Source: Desulfurococcales archaeon ex4484_204
Lineage (GTDB): Archaea > Thermoproteota > Thermoprotei_A > Sulfolobales > NBVN01
Assembly (NCBI GenBank): GCA_002255065.1
Contig: NJEF01000009.1
Coordinates: forward strand, 1-16,077
DNA length: 16,077 nt
Direction: 5' to 3'
This document shows, in pieces, positions 7,873 to 14,785 of this stretch. The first letter of the stretch is position 1. Each line of letters starts with the position of its first letter. The position numbers and the translations under genes are program-made. Below the pieces are notes generated by a model, which ran no database searches, had not been told where the DNA came from, and saw only the letters and a program-made list of their open reading frames with translations.

Positions 7873-9237
7873 CTACTCTAGTTTAAGCCCTATGTCCATG
7901 ACCTCCCTCCTAGCTTCCTCATACATCTTGAGCCACCAGCCCTTAGGCGTTATGGTCTTCATGTCGTACAGCTCCGGGAATGGCTTCCCTACGTCTGGCC
8001 TGTCCATCCTCTCAGGGTGGTACTTCTTGAGGAACTCCTTAACTATCTCGTTAGCGTCGCTGCGCTTCAGCTTAACCGCAGCCCTAGCTACCTCCCCCAT
8101 GAACCTTGTCTCTAAACCGCTTGCGTGGGGGTACTTTCCGTTGGTTGCGGAAACCCCTAAGGGGTGAGAGCCCGTTGCTACGTTCGTCACTGTGTTAGCG
8201 ACTATCTCGTAAAAGACCTCGCGGGACCCTGCGCCGTTGCTTGTCCAGACGTCCCCCATCAGTATGAAGTTGCTGTTCCTAGCCATTGCTTGCCCAACTA
8301 TGTTGAGAACCCACATCGTTTCAGGGGTGCTCGTGCTTACGTACTTAGGGTGGATCGGGTGTATGATGTAGTAGTCGGACATGTATATAACCCTCGACAG
8401 CAGGTAGGAGGCTATGAAGCCCACCGCAACCCCTTCAGGCCCTCCTAGGAACCCGCCAACAACGGGGTCCACTAAGGCCACATTAAAGCCTCCGTAGATC
8501 TTGAAGGTGAACGCCTTAGTCAGCCTGTCGTAATCCGTCTTCAAGTCGTTGAGGACGGGGACTAGGTGGGCATCTGTCCTCCTCAAGAACTCCTCACCCT
8601 GGGCAGCTAGGTCCCCAATGCATGTAACGCTGCTTTCACCAGCTAGTAGGTGGATCCCCGGCCTCCCAGCAGCCCTAGCAGCCTCCCTCAAGTACCGTAG
8701 CTCGGCCATGGCCGCTAGGGCCTCAGCAGGGGACCTAGTCCTAACCTCGATGCCCTTAACCTCAGCTAGCCCCCCGTTATTTATCGTGTCGACTATGGGC
8801 TCCTGCATGTACGATATAGCCATTTGGTAGTAGAACTCCTCGGGTATTGGGGCGCCCGCCTGGCCACCCATTATCACTGGGTACCTGCTATCCTCAACCT
8901 TCCTAGCGTATAGGAGCCTTGCGTCGGCCCCCTGACCAACAAGTAGCTCCCCGGGAGCTGTCCTTAAACCCTCCTTAATCTCCTCCTCACTTAGCTTAAT
9001 CACCCTCCTGGAGTCAACCGTTAAGAATCCAGCCTTAAGGGCGAGCTCGAAGCCCGCCTTAAACACGTCGTCAGCTAGGCTGTCATCGGATGTAACTATC
9101 TCCTCCCTGTTAAACCTTATGTCGTACTCCCTAACGAGCCTCCTCGACTCACTAGCAACCACCTTAAGGTCGAACTCCCTTTCATCTATGTGGGGGCCCT
9201 CCTCAGTCCTCCTAAGGATCTCGTAGAAGGAGATCAA
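7873..9237 (-). CDS. mtmB: MtmB-family corrinoid methyltransferase 1, pyrrolysine-free (Leu at the Pyl site)
   Basis: This is a TIM-barrel methyltransferase of the monomethylamine methyltransferase family, expected to move a methyl group from a substrate to the corrinoid protein encoded next to it. Its 454 residues compare with 458 for Methanosarcina MtmB. Remembered MtmB aligns throughout, for example FKAGFELALKAG (59-70), PIPEEFYYQMAISYMQEP, GRPGI (191-195), LNDLKTDYD (229-237) and ETRFMGEVARA (376-386). There is no in-frame stop: the Pyl202 position is Leu198, and E229 and E259, which contact pyrrolysine in MtmB, are Leu225 and Leu255. The natural substrate is therefore probably not monomethylamine. 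The start is TTG at 9237, with GAGGTG very close upstream. It lies 6 bases after the corrinoid-protein gene, so they are cotranscribed. Confidence 0.9.
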   Translation of the reverse strand: MISFYEILRRTEEGPHIDEREFDLKVVASESRRLVREYDIRFNREEIVTSDDSLADDVFKAGFELALKAGFLTVDSRRVIKLSEEEIKEGLRTAPGELLVGQGADARLLYARKVEDSRYPVIMGGQAGAPIPEEFYYQMAISYMQEPIVDTINNGGLAEVKGIEVRTRSPAEALAAMAELRYLREAARAAGRPGIHLLAGESSVTCIGDLAAQGEEFLRRTDAHLVPVLNDLKTDYDRLTKAFTFKIYGGFNVALVDPVVGGFLGGPEGVAVGFIASYLLSRVIYMSDYYIIHPIHPKYVSTSTPETMWVLNIVGQAMARNSNFILMGDVWTSNGAGSREVFYEIVANTVTNVATGSHPLGVSATNGKYPHASGLETRFMGEVARAAVKLKRSDANEIVKEFLKKYHPERMDRPDVGKPFPELYDMKTITPKGWWLKMYEEARREVMDIGLKLE

Positions 9238-9243
9238 GGCACC

Positions 9244-9912
9244 TCACTTCTTACCCAGCAGTTTAAGGGCCACCCTAACAGCCTCCTCAGCGTCCTCGCC
9301 GTAGCCCTCGACACCGACCTTCCTAGCCCACTCCCTAGTTACAGCCCCCCCACCAACCATTAGCTTAAACCTGTCCCTAAGCCCTAGCTCGTTTAAGAGC
9401 TTTACGAGGTCCTTAATGTATGGAAGAGATGTCGAGAGGAGGGCCGATACAGCGATTATGTCCGCGTTGACCTCGCGGGCCTTCTTAATGAACTCGTCGA
9501 CGGGCACATCCCTACCTAGGTCATAGACCTCGAAGCCGTTTGCCTTAAGCATTAACGCCACTATGTTCTTTCCTAGGTCGTGGATATCCCCCTGAATAGT
9601 CCCTATGACGACCTTCCCCTTAATAAACTCCCTCCTCTCCTCCTCAAGGATCTTAGGGCCTAGGTGCTTCATGCACGCCTCAAAGGCGTCTGCCGACATC
9701 ATGACCTCAGGGAGGAAGATCTCGAGCCTAGCGAACATGTCTCCCACAACCTTCATTGCGGGGACCATGCACGACTTAATAATGTCTAGGGCCTTGTACC
9801 CCTTACCCAAGAGGTCCAGGGCCGCCTTCTCGGACGCAGCGTCGTCACCGTCTATTATGGCTTTGTAGAGAACCTTGCATAGCTGTTCCTCTGAAACACC
9901 TCCTTTAACCAT
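9244..9912 (-). CDS. Corrinoid (B12-binding) methyltransferase protein, MtmC/MtbC/MttC type
   Basis: This is the cobamide-carrying methyl shuttle of the cassette. It has 222 residues, the usual length for this family. The N-terminal helical cap domain (about 7-90) includes VGDMFARLEIFLPEVMMSADAF (56-77), which covers the corrinoid face. The Rossmann-like B12 domain (about 98-220) carries DIHDLGKNI (109-117), where His111 is the lower cobalt ligand, SALLSTSLP (156-164), and GGGAVT (187-192), which holds the nucleotide tail. The start ATG at 9912 has no clear ribosome site, so a short leader is likely. It is first in a two-gene operon with the MtmB-family gene and would accept methyl from it and possibly from MtmB-family protein 2. 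Which of the MtmC, MtbC or MttC names fits cannot be told. Confidence 0.95.
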   Translation of the reverse strand: MVKGGVSEEQLCKVLYKAIIDGDDAASEKAALDLLGKGYKALDIIKSCMVPAMKVVGDMFARLEIFLPEVMMSADAFEACMKHLGPKILEEERREFIKGKVVIGTIQGDIHDLGKNIVALMLKANGFEVYDLGRDVPVDEFIKKAREVNADIIAVSALLSTSLPYIKDLVKLLNELGLRDRFKLMVGGGAVTREWARKVGVEGYGEDAEEAVRVALKLLGKK

Positions 9913-10070
9913 GGGATGTAGCCCCAGGCAATGTTAATGGACGGGAGGTAAAAACAGTTAATTCACGTGAGCTAATTAACGCCCTAATCCTAGGTAACGA
10001 TGCATTACCCAAGCATAGGCAGTAAGCTTAATTAAGTTAGGGTAACCTAAGACCTCTAGGTGCGATGTAG
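9913..10070. promoter_or_regulatory. Divergent promoter region between corrinoid protein and activator genes
   Basis: Minus-strand TATA-like TGTTTTTA (9949-9956) would start the corrinoid operon about 14 bases before its ATG. The plus-strand palindrome CTTAATTAAG (10027-10036) can serve as TATA for the activator gene. Three inverted repeats lie between them: GTTAATT (9957-9963), 10 bases, AATTAAC (9974-9980), with CACGTG in the middle; GGTAA (9993-9997), 7 bases, TTACC (10005-10009); and TTAGG (10037-10041), 4 bases, CCTAA (10046-10050). They are plausible binding sites for a regulator of the methyltransferase genes. Confidence 0.45.
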
Positions 10071-11969
10071 GTGGGGGAGGTCGTCTTTAGGAGGGGTAGC
10101 GAGGAGTTTAGGGTGGTTGTTGATGAGGGCTTGTCTCTGTACGAAGCATCAGTTAAGGCTGGGATCTACGTAGGCAGCATATGCGGTGGCAGGGGCTTCT
10201 GCGGTAAGTGCAGGGTTAGGGTGGTTAGCGGCGAGCTATCGAGCCCTACCGAGGTTGAGTTAAGGCACCTAGGTACGGAGCTGCTCAACGAGGGGTACAG
10301 GCTTGCGTGCCAGGCAAGGCCTGCCTCGCCCAGGGTCGTTGTCGAGGTTCTGACGACGGAGCTAATGAAGGCCGCGGTAATGGGCTACGAACCTGAGGTA
10401 CCCTTAGAGCCAGCGGTAGCGGCTGTTAGGGTTAGGAGGGCTTTAGTAACCCTAGACACCCCCCATAGGAGCACCCTAGAGTCCATAACTGTGCATCTAG
10501 GGCGTGGGGCGCCCCTAGTAAACGTGGGTGTTCTAAGGAAGCTAGCGAGCTCCATGTCTAAGGAGGTGGATGTCGTGGTGCATAGGGGGGTTAACGAGGT
10601 AATAGATGTAAGGCCTGTTGGGAGGGGGTGCTACGGCATAGCAATCGATGTAGGGACCACTAAGGTCGCTGTATACCTTGTCGATCTGAGGGATGGGTCA
10701 ACCATATATGCAGACGCCTTCGAGAACCCCCAGGACTCGTACGGTGCTGACGTGATATCGAGGATAGCTTACGCTATGGAGCACGGGGTGAGGGATCTAA
10801 GGCTGGCCCTGCTGTCAAGGCTTAACTCCTTCCTCAACGGCATGTACAGGGCTGTAGGGATTGGTAAGGAGGAGGTCGTCGATGCTGTCGTAGTGGGTAA
10901 CGCCGTTATGCATCACGCCTTCCTAGGCCTTAACCTAAAGGGATTAGGGGCCTCCCCGTACGAGGAGGTGGTTCGCGCACCCCTAGACGTTAAGGCCAGG
11001 GACGTAGGCCTAGGCATACACCCCGAGGCATACGTCCACCTACCCCCCCTACTAGGGGGTTTCATAGGCTCGGACAGCCTGGTAGGTGCGTTCATAAACG
11101 GTTTAGGGAGGAGGGAGGGCACTTACCTATTCCTCGACATAGGCACTAACACGGAGGTCTTCATATCCAGGGACGGCGACGTCATAGCTACCTCAGCAGC
11201 GTCTGGGCCGGCGTTTGAGGGGGGCCACATAAGGTTCGGTATGAAGGCAACTGAGGGGGCTATAGACAGCGTCGTGATTAAGGATGCCGACGAACCCCCA
11301 GAGTACACGGTAATTGGTGGCGGTAGGCCTAGAGGTTTATGCGGTTCAGGCCTCATAGACCTGCTAGCAGAGCTACTGAGGAAAGGCATCGTAGATCCTA
11401 CGGGTAGGTTGGTTGCTGGGAGCTCGAGGAGGGTTAGGGGGGATGGACCCTTAGAGTACGTGGTTGTTGATGCTGGCGAGAGCGGCTTGGAGGTAGCGAT
11501 AACCCTGAGCCAGAGAGATGTTAGGGAGCTTCAGAAGGCTAAGGCAGCGATACAGACAGCTATCAGGATCTTGTCCAGGAAGTTAGGGGTGTCGCCCCTA
11601 GAGGTAGATGAGGTCTACGTTGCAGGCAGTTTTGGTCTCTACATAAGGCCTGAGAGCGCCATAACTATAGGCCTCCTACCAGAGGTGCCGGTGTCTAGGG
11701 TTAAGCTGGTGGGGAACACCGCCGGTTCCGGGGCTAGGGTCCTCCTTAAAAACGCCGGGCTCAGGGAGGAGCTCGTAAAGTTTAGGGACAGGGTTAGGTA
11801 TGTTGAGCTAGCTCTAGAGAGGGACTTCCAGGAGGTCTACGTAGACTCCATATACATGCCTTCAGGTTGCGCGGACCTGTACCCGAACACGTTTAGGAGC
11901 ATTAAGGGCTTGTTAAAAGGTGTTAGGTTTAGGAGGGGTGCTAGTCAAGCGGGATTCCCAAGTCTATGA
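10071..11969 (+). CDS. RACo/RamA-like corrinoid-protein reductive activator ([2Fe-2S] plus ASKHA ATPase)
   Basis: This is a cytoplasmic ATP-dependent activator that reduces accidentally oxidised Co(II) corrinoid to active Co(I). In 632 residues it has an N-terminal plant-type ferredoxin domain with cluster ligands Cys38, Cys44, Cys47 and Cys80 (C-x5-C-x2-C-x32-C), a linker region, then the ASKHA ATPase (DUF4445 family). The ATPase shows IDVGTTKVA (192-200), LDIGTNTEV (355-363), LCGSGLIDLL (423-432), VYVAGSFGLYI and GNTAGSGAR (548-556). This order matches bacterial RACo. Methanogen RamA instead has C-terminal [4Fe-4S] motifs, absent here. The GTG start has AGGTG 8 bases upstream. It is divergent from the corrinoid operon, and its last 29 bases overlap tail-to-tail with the second MtmB-family gene. 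Confidence 0.92.
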   Translation: MGEVVFRRGSEEFRVVVDEGLSLYEASVKAGIYVGSICGGRGFCGKCRVRVVSGELSSPTEVELRHLGTELLNEGYRLACQARPASPRVVVEVLTTELMKAAVMGYEPEVPLEPAVAAVRVRRALVTLDTPHRSTLESITVHLGRGAPLVNVGVLRKLASSMSKEVDVVVHRGVNEVIDVRPVGRGCYGIAIDVGTTKVAVYLVDLRDGSTIYADAFENPQDSYGADVISRIAYAMEHGVRDLRLALLSRLNSFLNGMYRAVGIGKEEVVDAVVVGNAVMHHAFLGLNLKGLGASPYEEVVRAPLDVKARDVGLGIHPEAYVHLPPLLGGFIGSDSLVGAFINGLGRREGTYLFLDIGTNTEVFISRDGDVIATSAASGPAFEGGHIRFGMKATEGAIDSVVIKDADEPPEYTVIGGGRPRGLCGSGLIDLLAELLRKGIVDPTGRLVAGSSRRVRGDGPLEYVVVDAGESGLEVAITLSQRDVRELQKAKAAIQTAIRILSRKLGVSPLEVDEVYVAGSFGLYIRPESAITIGLLPEVPVSRVKLVGNTAGSGARVLLKNAGLREELVKFRDRVRYVELALERDFQEVYVDSIYMPSGCADLYPNTFRSIKGLLKGVRFRRGASQAGFPSL

Positions 11970-13320
11970 GCTCCTTGCGAACGTTGCTGTACATGCTGAG
12001 CCACTCCCTAGAAGGCCTAACAGACCTTAGGTCGTAGAGCTCCCTAATGGACTTACCGGGCACAGCGCCCCTCAGCTTCCTTAACCTCCCCTCGTACCTC
12101 TTGAGGATCTCCTTAACTATATCGTTAGCATCCCTCCTACTAAACCTCACTGAGTGCTTAGCTACCTCGCCGTAGAGCCTCCCCTCAATACCTGTCTCGT
12201 GGTCGGGGTACTTACCTCCAGCAGACCCTATGCCCGTGCCGTGGAGCCCGCTGACGGACGACGTTACAGCCCCTGCAGCTGACTCGTACAAGATCTCCTT
12301 AGTCCCGGGGCCGAACGTTGAGTAGCAGTCGTGGAGGCTTATTAGCTTGCTGTTCATAGCTATTGCCTGGCCAACAGTGCTTATAACCCATAGGGTCTCC
12401 CTGCTCGTGTTGTTCAGCGTTAAGTAGTGCGTTAGGCTTAGGAAGTGCTTTAAAGCCCCGTACACCAGGGCCCCGAATATATGCTCAGCCAAGCTAATGA
12501 CGGCTGTACCCGGTGAGTCCCCGCCGTAACCGCCCCATATCGGCGTCATCAGGTTTGAGACAACTATGCCGTGTCTGAGCATGAACTCAGCTAGGGCTAG
12601 GTGCTCGTTAGACGTCTTAAGCTCGATCATCTGAGCTACTAACATGCTGTCACACCTCCTGATCCCCCACCCCTCGTTAACGGCAGCCATCTTAGCCCAC
12701 GGGGTAGTTATCGCTACATCGTTGATGTGCATCCCCTCCCTCCCAACCTTCCTCAGTGCCTCCCTATTCATAGCCGCTATGTGGGTAGCCGCCATGACCT
12801 CGAGCGGTGACCCCGTCTTGATCTCCAGGCCATTAATGGTTGCTAGGGAGCCCGAGCCTACAGCGTCTATGAAGTCCTCCTGAGCGAACGAGATCATGGT
12901 CTCTAAGTATATGTCCTCGGAGACCACGGTCCCGGTAGGCCCTGTCTCAAATAGGGGCTCTGTAGGGTCCTCAACCCCTCTATGAGCCATAACCCTGGCG
13001 TGCTCGCCGCATCCAATAACTATTCGCTCAGGTATGTTCTTAAGGGCCGCCTTAACCTCCCACTCCTCAAAAACCAGCCTCCTCTTAGTGCTCATGTTGT
13101 ACCCGCCTACCCTCAGTACGAGCTCGTACGCAGCCCTCCACAGGTCCCTAGCTAAGGTGTTATCTGATGGAACCACCTCATCGGGGTCGTAGCTAATGCC
13201 GTAGGACCTAACCAGGCTTCTTACCTCACGTACTAGGAGCTTATCGAACTCCCTCTCCTCCATATAAGGACCTGTCTCGCTCTTAAACCCGGGGCTTAAC
13301 GTGCGCGTCATGACGAACAA
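11941..13320 (-). CDS. mtmB: MtmB-family corrinoid methyltransferase 2, pyrrolysine-free (Asn at the Pyl site)
   Basis: This is a second, clearly diverged member of the MtmB family, at 459 residues. Alignment to remembered Methanosarcina MtmB is continuous: GPTGTVVSEDIYLETMISFA (127-146), SPLEVMAA (171-178), PIWGGYGG (260-267), RETLWVISTVGQA and RLYGEVAKHSVRFS (381-394). No in-frame stop is present. The Pyl202 position is Asn200, and the positions of E229 and E259 are Leu227 and Leu257, as in the first paralogue. It differs from paralogue 1 around the site (GREGMHINDVAITT against GRPGIHLLAGESS), so it probably takes a different substrate. The start is TTG at 13320 with GAGGAGGAG 11 bases upstream, or ATG at 13311. 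It has no corrinoid protein of its own in this window and presumably shares the one at 9244-9912. Confidence 0.88.
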   Translation of the reverse strand: MFVMTRTLSPGFKSETGPYMEEREFDKLLVREVRSLVRSYGISYDPDEVVPSDNTLARDLWRAAYELVLRVGGYNMSTKRRLVFEEWEVKAALKNIPERIVIGCGEHARVMAHRGVEDPTEPLFETGPTGTVVSEDIYLETMISFAQEDFIDAVGSGSLATINGLEIKTGSPLEVMAATHIAAMNREALRKVGREGMHINDVAITTPWAKMAAVNEGWGIRRCDSMLVAQMIELKTSNEHLALAEFMLRHGIVVSNLMTPIWGGYGGDSPGTAVISLAEHIFGALVYGALKHFLSLTHYLTLNNTSRETLWVISTVGQAIAMNSKLISLHDCYSTFGPGTKEILYESAAGAVTSSVSGLHGTGIGSAGGKYPDHETGIEGRLYGEVAKHSVRFSRRDANDIVKEILKRYEGRLRKLRGAVPGKSIRELYDLRSVRPSREWLSMYSNVRKELIDLGIPLD

Positions 13321-13606
13321 CTCAACAACTACTCCTCCTCACAAAATAATTAACTTTATGCAGCTAGTGGTGGATTCCCTGAGGGTAGGAAGACCTGAGT
13401 AACCCCCACCTAGGCGTAGATCCGTGTACGCGTAACTGTAACTCACCTGCCCTTTTTATACGCGCTATGGAAGCATCTCCCTTAAGTAGGCCTTACTGAG
13501 GTGCCTCACCTAGTTAGGTGCTAATACCTTACCTAGCTCGCCTACACAGCATTTATAGGCGTAAAGCATTTCTGCCTTCCCCCCGATTCTACTGGGGCAT
13601 GTCTTG
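13321..13606. promoter_or_regulatory. Divergent promoter region between MtmB-family gene 2 and the UroD-fold methyltransferase
   Basis: No gene is supported here. Plus-strand TATA-like TTTATAG (13552-13558) would place a transcript start about 25 bases before the ATG at 13607. A stronger TTTTTATA (13453-13460) could serve either strand. A minus-strand CATAAAG-type element lies near 13356-13362 for the MtmB-family gene. The palindrome CACCTA-GT-TAGGTG (13507-13520), the adjacent AGGTG-CCT-CACCT (13499-13511) and TTACCTAG (13529-13536) form a cluster of inverted repeats. The reverse complement of the last, CTAGGTAA, also occurs in the other cassette promoter at 9990-9997. Confidence 0.4.
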
Positions 13607-14599
13607 ATGCTTAAGGAATGCATTGTAGATACCTTAAAGGGGGGTTACTGCGGTGGGGTGAGCGTGGCCCCCTTAATAGGTTTTCACTCAGCATGGCTGT
13701 TCAACGTTAGCTTCAGGGAGGCTGTAAGCAGTGGGGAGCTAATGGCTGAGCTCCAGGTTAGGGCCGCTAAGCTCTACGGGGTTCACGCGGTGTTCACGTA
13801 TATGGACCTAACGTTCGAGCCTGAAGCTCTAGGGGCTGGGGTTATTTGGAGGGATGTCCCGGCTATTGGGGAGCCTGCACCCCTTGAGAGAGCCCTCGAG
13901 ATCGTCGACATCGGTGATGAGTACTTAAGTAGGGGTAGGATACCTGTTTTCCTAAGGGCCGTTAAATCGCTTTCCGAGAGGGCTACAGACCTGCTTACCT
14001 GCGCGTACGTAAGCGGGCCGCTAACACTTACCGCAGAGACATTCGGGGTTAAGAGGGTTATTAAGCTAGTTAGAGCTAACCCCTCCCTCCTTAAGGAGCT
14101 CATAGAGAGGACTAACCGCCTCACTAAGCTACTAGCTAGCGAGCTAGTAGCTAGCGGCGCTGAGTGCATCATGGTCTTAGAACCTGTTGGGGCCCTCATA
14201 TCCCCTAGGTCCTTTAGACAGCTCCTCCTACCTAGCCTTAAGGACCTTATTAACAGCGTTAAGTCCAGGGGCGCTCTATCGATCCTACACATATGCGGTA
14301 ACGCTAACCACCTAGTAGAGCTCATGGCTGAGTGCGGCCCCCACGCGCTAAGCATAGATAAGTTCGTCGACGTAGCCGATGCGTTGAGGAGGGCACCCAA
14401 CGTAGCCATAATGGGTAACGTAGGTACCGGGGAGGTGTACGCCCTAAGCCCTAACGAGGTGTACGAGCTGGGATGTGGAGCAGTAGCTAAGTCCAAGGGG
14501 AGGAGGTTCGTGCTAAGCACAGGGTGTGAGGTCCCTCCATACACACCCCCGGAGAACATTAAGGCCCTGGTTAAGGCCGCTAAGTGCGCACCGGGGTAG
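13604..14599 (+). CDS. MtaA/MtbA-type methylcobamide methyltransferase (uroporphyrinogen decarboxylase fold)
   Basis: This is a zinc enzyme of the UroD/MtaA family, expected to move the methyl group from the methylated corrinoid protein to a thiol such as coenzyme M, completing the pathway. It has 331 residues. The zinc motif is complete: His229-x-Cys231 in LHICGNA and Cys308 in STGCEVPPYTPPENI. The 77-residue gap between the two Cys equals that of Methanosarcina MtaA (C239 and C316 as I recall). PPENIKA near the end is typical of MtbA/MtaA-like proteins. The ATG at 13607 is a better start than the TTG at 13604; GGGG lies 9 bases upstream. Whether this organism has coenzyme M cannot be seen, so the acceptor may be something else. 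It stands alone on the plus strand at the edge of the cassette. Confidence 0.88.
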   Translation: MMLKECIVDTLKGGYCGGVSVAPLIGFHSAWLFNVSFREAVSSGELMAELQVRAAKLYGVHAVFTYMDLTFEPEALGAGVIWRDVPAIGEPAPLERALEIVDIGDEYLSRGRIPVFLRAVKSLSERATDLLTCAYVSGPLTLTAETFGVKRVIKLVRANPSLLKELIERTNRLTKLLASELVASGAECIMVLEPVGALISPRSFRQLLLPSLKDLINSVKSRGALSILHICGNANHLVELMAECGPHALSIDKFVDVADALRRAPNVAIMGNVGTGEVYALSPNEVYELGCGAVAKSKGRRFVLSTGCEVPPYTPPENIKALVKAAKCAPG

Positions 14600-14655
14600 A
14601 GCAGCTGGCTGGGCTAAGCTCAATAAGGTTGCAGTTTATTTAGAATGTAAGCCCC

Positions 14656-14666
14656 CAGTTTTTATT
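14656..14666 (+). terminator. T-rich terminator after the MtaA/MtbA-like gene
   Basis: CAGTTTTTATT lies about 57 bases after the stop codon, preceded by a GCCCCC run. An oligo-T of this kind is a plausible archaeal terminator. Confidence 0.35.
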
Positions 14667-14684
14667 GACTGTATATCATTTCCG

Positions 14685-14758
14685 CTAGGTATATTTTACC
14701 TGCTAACAAGAGCTCCACGAGGGAAAATTTTTACAACCCTCTCCTAAATAATATCCGG
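14685..14758 (+). promoter_or_regulatory. AT-rich promoter-like region before the broken NCS1 gene
   Basis: TATA-like elements are TATATTTTA (about 14690-14698), AATTTTTA (14726-14733) and CTAAATAATAT (14744-14754). The inverted repeat GGTA (14688-14691), 5 bases, TACC (14697-14700) follows CTA and resembles the repeats in the methyltransferase promoters. A strong ribosome site GGAGGAGG lies at 14773-14780, but no intact in-frame start follows it. Confidence 0.35.
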
Positions 14759-14785
14759 TGTACCTATTACCAGGAGGAGGCCCCT

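Noticed and set aside
7873..9237. Naming this gene a trimethylamine methyltransferase (MttB family).
   Set aside because: Length, the GRPG region, the LNDLK motif and the ETRFMGEVARA motif follow MtmB (PF05369) along the whole protein, not MttB (PF06253).
13783..14559. Minus-strand open frame of 258 codons opposite the MtaA/MtbA-like gene.
   Set aside because: It is a shadow of a gene with intact zinc-site residues; its translation is low in diversity and matches no family.
13561..14600. High frequency of the tetramer CTAG (nine by eye in about 1 kb, about four expected) as a possible signal.
   Set aside because: It follows from frequent CTA (Leu) and TAG-containing codon pairs and appears throughout the window, so it looks like general composition.
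14526..14747. Small plus-strand open frame overlapping the end of the MtaA/MtbA-like gene.
   Set aside because: It starts out of frame inside the real gene, its first third is Arg/His-rich shadow sequence, and no ribosome site is present.
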